NCBI GenBank assembly: GCA_022579005.1
Contig: MU401465.1
Coordinates: forward strand, 134,012-198,011
Reading direction: 5' to 3'
Origin: Poronia punctata
Lineage: Eukaryota > Ascomycota > Sordariomycetes > Xylariales > Xylariaceae
DNA: 64,000 nt
The stretch's first letter is position 1, and each line of letters begins with the position of its first letter. The translations under genes and the position numbers were made by a program. Below, one piece after another: positions 25,228 through 33,695 of the stretch. The notes under the pieces are model-generated. The model was not told the DNA's origin. It worked only from the letters and a program-made list of their open reading frames with translations, and ran no database searches.

Positions 25228-26501
25228 ATGGGCAAGTCGTCAAAGGATAAGCGGGATGCTTATTATAGGCTCGCAAAAGAGCAAGGGTGGCGTGCAAGAA
25301 GCGCATTCAAACTTTTGCAGCTTGATGAAGGTTGTCCCCTAGTCCTCTATTCCAGCCAAGAAAATTATTATTCCAGGGGCTAACTAGTGGTGAAGAGTTC
25401 GACCTGTTCTCCGATGTGAATCGAGTAGTTGATCTATGCGCCGCCCCTGGAAGCTGGTCCCAGGTGCTTTCTAGGGTCTTGATCAAGGGTGAGAAATTTG
25501 GACGCGCAGCATGGGAAGATCGCGAGGCCAAGTTCCGCCAGCACATGCTTGGCGTCTTTGGCTCGGAGAAAGCTCCTGTCTTATCGTCTGTCGCCGAGAT
25601 AAAGTCGGAGAGCGAGCCCAAGGTGTTCAAACCACGAGAAGATGTCAAGATTGTGGCGATCGATCTGCAGCCAATCAGCCCTCTTCCTGGCATCGTCACA
25701 CTTAGAGCCGACATCACTCATCCTGCGACAGTGCCATTGCTGTTGAAAGCCCTTGACCCTGACTATGACGCCAAGTCCAAGTCTGCTGCTCAGCAGGCTG
25801 TCCATCCTGTCGACCTTGTTATTAGTGACGGTGCCCCTGACGTGACGGGGTTGCACGATCTTGATATATATGTGCAGTCGCAACTCCTCTTTGCAGCACT
25901 CAACTTGGCTCTCTGCGTCCTCAAACCTGGCGGGAAGTTTGTCGCCAAAATATTTCGCGGCAAGAATGTGGATGTGCTGTATGCCCAGCTGAAAATATTC
26001 TTCGAGCAAGTTCATGTTGCCAAACCTAGGTCGTCACGGGCCAGCAGTCTTGAGGCTTTCATAGTGTGCCTGAACTTTCAACCACCAAAAGGTTTCTCGG
26101 CCAGTCTCGAAGAGCCACTCGGTGTCGGGTTTCGATTGAATAAGATGACAGAAACCAATAGAAAGAGTTGTCCTCTCGCCGCACCCACGATATTGCAGAA
26201 CCAGGCCACCGGTGCTTGGGATAGTGTGCCTCACGCTGTTCGAGTAACAGATGAGCACGGCATTTCTGAGATGGAACCGGAGGACCTCCGACAGGATGAA
26301 CAGAGGGATATCAGATGGATCGCACCGTTCATCGCTTGTGGGGACCTATCAGCGTTCGATTCCGACGCTTCCTACAGACTACCAGCAGATCATGTATCAC
26401 TCGATCCTATACAGCCGCCAACTGCGCCCCCGTACAAACGTGCGCTAGAGCTTCGAAGAGCTCACGGAGGCGCATATGGGAAAACAAGACCCAAGGTATG
26501 A
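25228..26501 (+). CDS. trm7: tRNA (C32/G34) ribose 2'-O-methyltransferase, Trm7/FTSJ1 family
   Basis: Methylates the ribose of anticodon-loop positions 32 and 34 in certain tRNAs, using SAM. Two exons, 25228-25330 and 25396-26501 (402 residues). The join [24 protein letters not shown] restores the family sequence. Acceptor GTGAAG lies just after a CTAAC branch site. The tiny first exon encodes [20 protein letters not shown] and SAFKLLQ. The K-D-K-E catalytic set is visible: K28, D in [13 protein letters not shown] in [11 protein letters not shown] and E in SSLEAFIVC. About 50 residues ([12 protein letters not shown] to [11 protein letters not shown]) form an insertion relative to compact family members. 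The C-terminus after the fold is about 120 residues. The stop codon sits in AAGGTATGA, which resembles a donor, so a further 3' exon is possible. The stop is 41 bp from that of the convergent GNAT gene. Confidence 0.95.
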
Positions 26502-26542
26502 AAAGACTAGCATTCATGACAAGGTCTTAGTCATGCGATACA

Positions 26543-27107
26543 TCATACATGCAGAGCACCCGGCCCTTCGATCAATCCCACAATGATGCCGTCGTTCTTA
26601 CACTCGTCCCACTCCTTTGCGCCAATGGTCTTTCTGTACAGATCAATAGAGGAGGTTAAGAAGACGAAGCGTCGTAGGTGCGGCCATCCTTTGATAACTT
26701 CGTCCAGGCATTCTAGCATCCAGCGGCCGAGCCCGTTGCCTTGGTATTCAGGCAGTACGTAGACATCCGTGAGGTACGCGAAAGTCACGTCGTCGGTAAT
26801 CAACCTGACTAGGCCGATTTGCTGCATGTCTGCCATGAAGGAAACGTGAGTCGAGAAAATGGGCAATAAGTCAAGCGGAAGACATACTTGCATTCCGAGC
26901 TGGCCATTTCTGAGGCAGAATGTATAATCCCAAACATAGCGAATTGTCCAGGGCTTTCTGGAGCGTCTCTTTCGGGAGAGACTTTGCCCACCACATAATC
27001 TCCGAACCCATCGCCTCGTTGATTGCATCAACCTGGAGGTACCTCTTCTCCGTCGAGACTAGAAGCCCGTCTCGGGACCAGTTCCTCTCGTCTGTTTCGA
27101 GCACCAT
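26543..27107 (-). CDS. GNAT-family N-acetyltransferase
   Basis: Acetyl-CoA-dependent acyltransferase of unknown substrate. Two exons, 27107-26888 and 26829-26543 (168 residues), are separated by a 58-nt intron with donor GTATGT and acceptor GGCAG. The core of the GNAT fold is clear: IGLVRLITDDVTFAYLTDVY, then VLPEYQGNGLGRWML, the acetyl-CoA pyrophosphate loop (Q/R-x-x-G-x-G/A), then a helix and the LTSSIDLYRKTIGAKEWDE strand and loop. This small type is common in fungi and bacteria and is often annotated only as acetyltransferase. The ATG opening MVLETDERNW is preferred over one eight codons upstream. It converges on TRM7 with a 41-bp gap, so their 3' untranslated regions probably overlap. 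Confidence 0.85.
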
Positions 27108-27998
27108 GATGGCAATTATGACTATCCGCAAGAAAAAAAAGGAAGAAAAAAATATAGAAATTTCTTCGAGGTATTTCGAGATGTTCTAATATCACATTGT
27201 CGTGAATAGATTATATATCTTGCCTAATCTAGCAATATGCTCTCTTGTTACTTGTATGACTTGTCCCGAACATTTCACTACTCTCCACCCCGCCATGGGC
27301 CCATCCGAAATACGGCGATACGAAACCCCACTAACCTCGCTCAACTTGGTCCGTATACCTATTTGCTGACCGAATGTGTCATCAAACACAAAAGATCACC
27401 GCCGGCTTTTATACCCTGATTCTACATCATGATATATCTCCTGCATTCAATAACTGAGTAGAGCCCATATCTAGACTAATGCTCCAACCTTGCACCATGT
27501 AAACGGCCTTGTAGGAGTATTTGGACATTGTCTCACAGCGTGGACCGAACCGTTAGCTAACCTACTGTTTTGAGGCGACACCCAATTGGCAAGTAGCTGT
27601 AGGCGTCTTCTTCACCTTGACACCTATCGTTTTCTCTTGGCAAATACACACTCACGGAGCTGTAGTACATTAGGTGTACATGGCTATGGGATGATTCGAA
27701 TATTTATCTCGCTGAACCGTATTGAAAACAATATGTAGGTATCTCATGAATTATGTATGTGTATAGTATGGTACACCGTGTATACATAGATTGGGTAATA
27801 CAGGCTTGATCAAGCGCATTTGACGGGACACTGGCGGTTTGTGTTCCGTCGGTCACAGCGTTCGCAGGTCGGCGCGCTACGCTGTGCATGGAATCGGTAT
27901 CTTAAACTCCGGGACACCATTTTCCGTTTCGTTTGACTCGGCGCATTATTGGCAAAAGCCATCGATAGTCGTAAATTTGGGTAGGGAGAGAGCGAACG
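27108..27998. other. Intergenic region between the GNAT and FMC1 genes
   Basis: Holds the promoter of the GNAT gene and the 3' flank of FMC1. I see no gene, repeat or RNA structure in it. Confidence 0.6.
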
Positions 27999-28319
27999 TT
28001 ATGAAGCATTCTTCTCGTCGTATTCCACGGGAAGTTCCATGCCTATCCTCCTCGCGCTAAGTCGGACCCTCTCCTCGTCATCCATGTTCAGGCCCGTATT
28101 GTACCGCTCCAGCAACGTCACGTATTGTCTCTGGGCTCGCAGGTATTGCACTAGTTGGTCGGCTTGGGCGACGGCCCGCGCGCTGGATGCGCTGTTGGAG
28201 AAGCTCTGGCGGAGTTTATGGTGCAGAGGTGATCGCGATTCGGCGGAGGCTAATACTCGGGGTGGGAGTTCGCGGAGTAAGGCCCGGTATAGGGACCGTA
28301 TTTGGGTTGTTTGTGACAT
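27999..28319 (-). CDS. fmc1: FMC1, mitochondrial ATP synthase assembly factor (LYR-like)
   Basis: Fmc1 supports assembly of the F1 part of mitochondrial ATP synthase, with Atp12. Single exon, 106 residues, the usual size. The N-terminus has the LYR-type signature RSLYRALLRELPPR. A SPLHHKLRQSF segment follows, then a helix AVAQADQLVQYLRAQRQYVT and the characteristic end LLERYNTGLNMDDEERVRL. ATG 28319 is chosen because homologues begin just before RSLYRALLREL; the frame is open 37 codons further upstream. It is divergent from the EngB-type GTPase gene, also mitochondrial. Confidence 0.9.
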   Translation of the reverse strand: MSQTTQIRSLYRALLRELPPRVLASAESRSPLHHKLRQSFSNSASSARAVAQADQLVQYLRAQRQYVTLLERYNTGLNMDDEERVRLSARRIGMELPVEYDEKNAS

Positions 28320-28766
28320 TTTGGATTTGGTACGGACTGGCTTGGAGAATGGGAGTGAGCTTGAGCTGATGGGATGTATTATTTGCGATCTTTCAGGGTG
28401 TTTGGAGGGTAGCTCAACCGGCCAAGACATGTTGCATTACATGGAGATAGGCCCCGATAAGATAAGATAAGGCTGGATCTACATGGTCTACCACGGCATA
28501 TCCACCTTCTAGCTGGTACGAACGGAACATGTAACGCTTTTGTTGACAGGAAAGAGAAAGACGGCGCTTGTTTCTTTATTGTATTTCTAGTCTGGCTAAT
28601 TTTTTAGGACGGTTCTCTTTTCTAGAAAATAGCAAGTTTACAAATTGCTGCTTGCATGCTGCAGAGAATAGGCGTAATCGCTTAGTGTCTTTTTGCATTT
28701 CTCGTTACTATGATGTCAAGATAAAAAAGATTTGGGCAATATATGCCACTCCAAACCTCTTCCACA
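28320..28766. promoter_or_regulatory. Divergent promoter of two mitochondrial genes
   Basis: The 447-bp spacer separates FMC1 (minus) from the EngB-type GTPase (plus). It contains three head-to-tail GATAAG motifs at 28456-28471, which match the GATA-factor consensus. No TATA box is evident on either side. Confidence 0.5.
28456..28471 (+). promoter_or_regulatory. Three tandem GATAAG motifs
   Basis: GATAAGATAAGATAAG gives three overlapping HGATAR-type GATA-factor sites, 137 bp upstream of the FMC1 start and about 300 bp upstream of the GTPase start. Binding is inferred from the motif only. Confidence 0.45.
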
Positions 28767-30947
28767 ATGTCGGCGGCTCTGCGGCTGGTAATACGGAGCT
28801 CCGTCGCAACATGTCGGCCACGGCTGATCCCGTATAGATCATTCTCTATATCCTCCAGCTACTACGGCAAACCAAAAACCCCCGCTGTCGCCTCCTTTGT
28901 CCTGCCGGAATTTCGAACATCGAATATTACCGAAATCACCGCCGATGAACTCTTCCAAACCTCATCCCTCACTTCTGCGCCCGGTCAGCCGCTGGACGAT
29001 GCGCTTACGACGTTTTACACCAAAAACCCGGCGGCATTCGCATACGCCGAGTCTGACTTTTACAAACTCAAGAAAAATACACGCTTGCCCGAGGTGTGTA
29101 TCCTCGGCCGCTCTAATGTCGGCAAGTCGTCTTTCGTCAATGCGCTCGCCAATCGTTCGAGCAATTGCATCGCGTTGGTCAGCAGCAAAGCCGGAAAGAC
29201 GCGGTCTATAAACACGTATGGCTTCGGTCCGGCCCCGACGATACAAGAGCTTCATGAACATGGCCCTGTTAAAGACGAGGAGCTGCCGAAACACTCGTTC
29301 CTCCTCATCGACATGCCTGGTTACGGTTTCGCGTCGCAAAAGGATTGGGGAAAGAACATTTCGCTCTACCTGAGCAAGCGGACTAATGTAAAAGGCGCCA
29401 TAGTCCTGATCGATGCCGAGGTTGGTCCCAAAGATTCCGACCTTCATCTCCTAGAGCTCCTTAGTGCGGCCCAGTTGAAGACGGCCATCGCTCTTACGAA
29501 AGCGGATAAGGTGAAAAAGGGGTTAGAAGGCTTGCGCGAAACGTGCAGGAAGGTATGGGATGGTATTCATGCCGTCGAGGCTAGGACTACGGAAGGGAGG
29601 TGGACTATCGACCGAGATATTTTTGTCACTGCCGTAGGAGCCAAGGATGCCGAGGTGGCGAGATCTACAGTCACTACGGCGAGGTTGGCCGTGGCTCGGT
29701 TAGCTGGTCTCATAAAAGATGAACGGCCTCATGCAGAGCGAAACCAGAAGTGGTCTGGCAAGATTTTATCATTTGATGAATTACAATATGCTCCCGTCAA
29801 AACGAGTGCCTCGGAAGTAAAGAGTGCTCCCCGTTTGGTCTCACAGCCAACACCACAAGTTTCTTCCCCGCCGAAAACACCAATATCCAGCCCACCCAAG
29901 GCCGTCAAACCGAGTGCTCCGGAAGTAAAGAGTGCTCCCCGGCCACCATCAAAGCCAGCACGACAAGTGTCTTCTCCGCCGAAAACTGCGGTATCCAGCT
30001 CATCCGACCCCTTTGCGGAGCTTGACCGTCACTCAAGAGCGCAAAATCCCACTAAACCAGGGAGGACGACAAGGCCTAAGCCAGAGACCAAGGGCAAAAG
30101 CCGTCCATTACGATCGCGTGCTTTCCACACCGCGACTATCCGGAGCAGGGAAGTTGGAACCGAACCCGAACACGAGCCTGAGCCGAAGTTCCAGCCCGAG
30201 TTCGAGCCAGAGTTCGAGCCCGAGTTCGAGCCCGAGTTCGAGCCCGAGCGTCTAGCCAGGCGAAGCCAGCGTCAAGACAGGCTAAGCCACGAAGAGTTGC
30301 AAGTCGTCCTCGCCGATTTCATCAAAACTCTGAAAAATCCCGCAACCGCCCGGGATCGCGTACGTCAATTACGTCTAGAACGAGAAGCAAACCCAGATCG
30401 CGTCCCTCGCCAAATATTCCGACGAACACCCCAAAAGGTCGAGGAGCGACGCCAGTCGAAGCTACGGAAGAGAAATCCCGAAGATGTCGAACGGACCAAG
30501 GCCGTTCTAGGACAGCGAGTCTTTTATGAAGAGGAACGTCGGGCGACACGGTTGGCCAAGGTGGCGGAACGAAATGCTGTGCAATCACAACTAGATGATC
30601 CCAGATCCGACGATCTCATATCTTATAATAATAATAGACGCGCGCAAGAGACGGGGGACAACGACGACGAGGACGATGATATGGATATGGAAGAGCTCGA
30701 AGATGAAGAAGACGAAGACGAGTTTGAAGATGACTTGGATGAGGAGCCTGGTTCCAATAAGCATATGAAATTATCCAAGAGGGCAAGGAAACTCTCCTTG
30801 AGAGAGGCGAAGAAAGCGGCTAAGAAGGGGAGAGGTTATGTCCCTCCTAAGAATAAGGGTTCAATGGACGCGTCGGATCCGTTTGCGGCTAGATTTAAGG
30901 GTCGAGGGGAGGGTCCGCGGGATTTTAAGGGGCCGGCATCCTTTTAA
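28767..30947 (+). CDS. EngB/YihA-type mitochondrial GTPase with long C-terminal extension
   Basis: EngB-family GTPases help large-ribosomal-subunit assembly; the yeast mitochondrial relative is Mrx8 (YDR336W) and the human one GTPBP8. Single exon, 726 residues from the ATG in CACAATGTC, 24 nt inside the open frame. The first 35 residues are basic and hydroxylated (ALRLVIRSSVATCRPRLIPY), a likely mitochondrial presequence. The G domain spans about residues 100-300: G1 GRSNVGKSSF, G3 DMPGYGF, G4 TKAD, and a late TAVGAKD segment for G5. After it comes a tail of about 400 residues: PPK/SAPEVKSAP repeats, five EPEF-type units near 30190-30246, a charged helical stretch, an acidic block (DDEDDDMDMEELEDEEDEDE) and a Lys-rich end. 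Usual family members are about 200-320 residues, so the tail is unusual. The frame stays open with no sign of a missed stop. Confidence 0.9.
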   Translation: MSAALRLVIRSSVATCRPRLIPYRSFSISSSYYGKPKTPAVASFVLPEFRTSNITEITADELFQTSSLTSAPGQPLDDALTTFYTKNPAAFAYAESDFYKLKKNTRLPEVCILGRSNVGKSSFVNALANRSSNCIALVSSKAGKTRSINTYGFGPAPTIQELHEHGPVKDEELPKHSFLLIDMPGYGFASQKDWGKNISLYLSKRTNVKGAIVLIDAEVGPKDSDLHLLELLSAAQLKTAIALTKADKVKKGLEGLRETCRKVWDGIHAVEARTTEGRWTIDRDIFVTAVGAKDAEVARSTVTTARLAVARLAGLIKDERPHAERNQKWSGKILSFDELQYAPVKTSASEVKSAPRLVSQPTPQVSSPPKTPISSPPKAVKPSAPEVKSAPRPPSKPARQVSSPPKTAVSSSSDPFAELDRHSRAQNPTKPGRTTRPKPETKGKSRPLRSRAFHTATIRSREVGTEPEHEPEPKFQPEFEPEFEPEFEPEFEPERLARRSQRQDRLSHEELQVVLADFIKTLKNPATARDRVRQLRLEREANPDRVPRQIFRRTPQKVEERRQSKLRKRNPEDVERTKAVLGQRVFYEEERRATRLAKVAERNAVQSQLDDPRSDDLISYNNNRRAQETGDNDDEDDDMDMEELEDEEDEDEFEDDLDEEPGSNKHMKLSKRARKLSLREAKKAAKKGRGYVPPKNKGSMDASDPFAARFKGRGEGPRDFKGPASF

Positions 30948-31207
30948 GAAAATACGGCAGCCATAAATGATGGGTTGTTGGTATGTATCTTATTGTACGT
31001 ATATATGTGTGTATATAAAACTGTATTTGTATATGTACGTGACAAGGGGGTTATGTTGCCAGAACTATAAAAATACAGGTATAATTATAAAGTATATCAT
31101 GTATTATCCTCATATGGTGCATAAAGCAGAATTTTAGAAAGATTCTCACAAGGTATAGTTGGTCATATTAATTCAAATTTTTATATTATAATCCTATAAG
31201 TCGATAT

Positions 31208-32646
31208 CTAAGTCGCCGTAGCAACCAAAACAGCACCACGCTGTCCTTTGGCCTTATTCTTCCTCGCCCTCTTCCCCCTCTCCAGATCCGACCGTCTCTC
31301 TTCGCGAAAAGAGTAACCGGGAACAAAAACATCAACCAAATTATCCCAAAATCCGATATCGTAGATATTCTCAATATCGCGCAAATGCCACACCCGTTCC
31401 CAATCCCCCTCGCCCGGCAACGCCGGATCATTCGGAGGTTCGCCATCGACGGTCCGCACAAGAATCTGCACCGACTCAACCGGCCAACGCGTCCAAGACC
31501 CTTCTAAAACGGGATGTCGCGATCTGGGCAAGGGCATCTTTCTTCTAAACGCGAACCCTTCATCCATCTCGGCTTGCCAATCCTGCCATTTCATGCTCTC
31601 GTTTGTCGTGGTGCCGCAGTATATCAAATACATATGATAACCCAACAAACCCCAGACCAAAGGCGAAGTCATAGCCGTCAGAAGAGTGAGGGCGCCGACG
31701 CCGACATCGAGCTGGATACCGAAGGTCAGGAGGAGGAAGTATTCGTGCCATGACATTCTCGGGCTTTTCCACAGCGCGAACGTCTTGTTTCGTAGACGCG
31801 CGTTCTCTCCTACCATGATCATGCCCTTGTACGCGCCATACGCGGTGAGCAGCGCGGTGGAGAGGAGGAGGAGGAGGAACCAGTGTTGGTTCCCGTGGCC
31901 GACGCAGTTGTTTATGAAGACGCAGTGGTGGTCTGCGCGGGCCACGCACCGCTTGCATACGGCGCAGTGTTTGGATCGCGCGGGCTTGAGGAGATGGCAC
32001 GTGCGGCATTCTTGTCCCGGGTGGAAGAGTGTGAAATCATAGGGGTAGAGGGTCATGAACCGCGCGTGGGTTTTGGATGTTATTGTCCCCGGGTCGCCGT
32101 GTGCTGCTAGGTAGAGGAATATATATGGGAGGATGATGAGGATGGCGCTGATTACCTTGTGCGCCGGACTTAGGCGCGGCCATGCTCCTGGTAGGTAGAG
32201 AAATTCGCCTACGGATAGGAGCAGGATGTAGAAGATTAGAATGGTGGGATGTCGGCCGTACCAGATGTAGTGTCCGGCTGTGCCGGCGGACGCGATGATG
32301 CGGCCTCCGGTGAGAGACCGGTCAGTAGCTATGATGCCGTTGGGTATGTAAACCCATATAGCTCGGTGTAGCCATGCTATGGGGGTGTGTCTTGATGACG
32401 TCACGTCAGTAGGATTTCTGAATGATTCTTCATGGAAAATGAGTTTTTGAACACATGGGTATGGTAAGTGGGCTGTGTGGGTGGTCTCGTGAACAGACAG
32501 GTAGAGACAACCCTCGGATTTTATATATCAGCAGAGGATAGATGTCTGGAGACTCACCTTAATGCTGGTAGTCGGCCGAAAAAGGCTACAAATGTCATAA
32601 AGGAGATGACCAGCACTCCTACTGCTATCTTGGCAAGGGCTCCCAT
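31208..32646 (-). CDS. swf1: DHHC palmitoyltransferase SWF1
   Basis: Swf1 is an ER palmitoyltransferase that acylates SNARE and other proteins next to their membrane spans. Two exons, 32646-32558 and 32390-31208 (423 residues). The short first exon encodes MGALAKIAVGVLVISFMTFV and FFGRLPALR, a first membrane span. It joins in frame to HTPIAWLHRAIWVYIPNGI through a 167-nt intron (donor GTGAGT, branch CTGAC, acceptor CAAG). Further spans flank the Cys-rich domain CRTCHLLKPARSKHCAVCKR-CVARADHHCVFINNCVG, with the DHHC catalytic motif intact. The end is basic (GKRARKNKAKGQRG). It is convergent with the GTPase gene and divergent from RAP1. Confidence 0.93.
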
Positions 32647-33695
32647 TATAAGCCAAGTTTGGGTGTATGAAGGGTTTACTTAAGAAGCCTCAAGGTCTTC
32701 TTTATTTATTGTTCGTCGTGTATCTGGACAAGAGCAACAAACCGCCGTACAGCCATTAGAACACGGAGGAAAGAGGGAAAGGAAAAGGGAAGAAAAGAAA
32801 AAAAAAGCTAGAGTTTTCAAATCAGATAGCTCTCTCACTTGAAGGGATTCACAGAAAAAGATGAAAGTGAATCATGAAAATGGAAGCGACTCACGGCAAC
32901 GGCTGTTCTGCTGACGCTCCCTATCTCGACCCCTGGTGTCCTATGAATAGACAGATACTGGTATGCACATTGGACAGAGCCGGTGCCGGTGAATACAGTA
33001 CGTGTAGGGCTAGATTGGTGGGCACTTGATAGGTAGATTTGTCAGGGCAAGAGCCAGTCACGAAGCACCGTCCACGTGTACAGTGCACCTGTTGAAATCC
33101 TCCTTTGACGGCCAATCTACTTGTACAAAATCCATGCATTTACAGGGTCTCTTGTATGCTTATTTGGATATATAATTACTTTAAACCATATTACTTTCTC
33201 CATAAACCCATTTACATTCATTGATCACGCGCCATTGATGTAGTGAGTACTCTCTGGCATTATGGACCCCCACCGGACAAGCAGTACTTGCTACCTAGGT
33301 AGACTAGGTAGGTAGTCCCTGTGTTTAATGAAGTCGCGATTGTTTAAAGGTCGTGCATCACGCGTCTGGTGAAACTCTATTCACAAGACTTATTCAACTT
33401 GCACTTGGCTAGCTGTGCCTGACCTGGTTCAATTCGCCTATTGACTCCAAGTCCTATAAATATAAAACCAAAGCTATATCCCACTTTGGGCGATACTCCA
33501 AGAGTGCGCTGGACCTTTCATCAACTGGTGTCAATTTCAGGCATCGTCCAGGATTATTCATCATATCTGCCAACATTGCCTTTCAACAGTGTCTGTACCG
33601 CCTTTGAGGTGGCTTATTAAGGCGTAACCAACGCCAGTTGAAAAGACGAACCAGACCGTGTCTTTACATCTTGTGCTGGCCGATTATATGAAATC
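32647..33695. other. Intergenic promoter region between SWF1 and RAP1
   Basis: About 1 kb between divergent genes. Palindromic CTACCTAGGTAG-type sequence lies at 33290-33316, and a TATA-like segment (TATAAATATAAAA) at 33454-33466, about 230 bp before the RAP1 start. No gene seen. Confidence 0.55.
33454..33466 (+). promoter_or_regulatory. TATA-like element upstream of RAP1
   Basis: TATAAATATAAAA lies about 230 bp before the chosen ATG. A weak call based on sequence and position. Confidence 0.3.
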
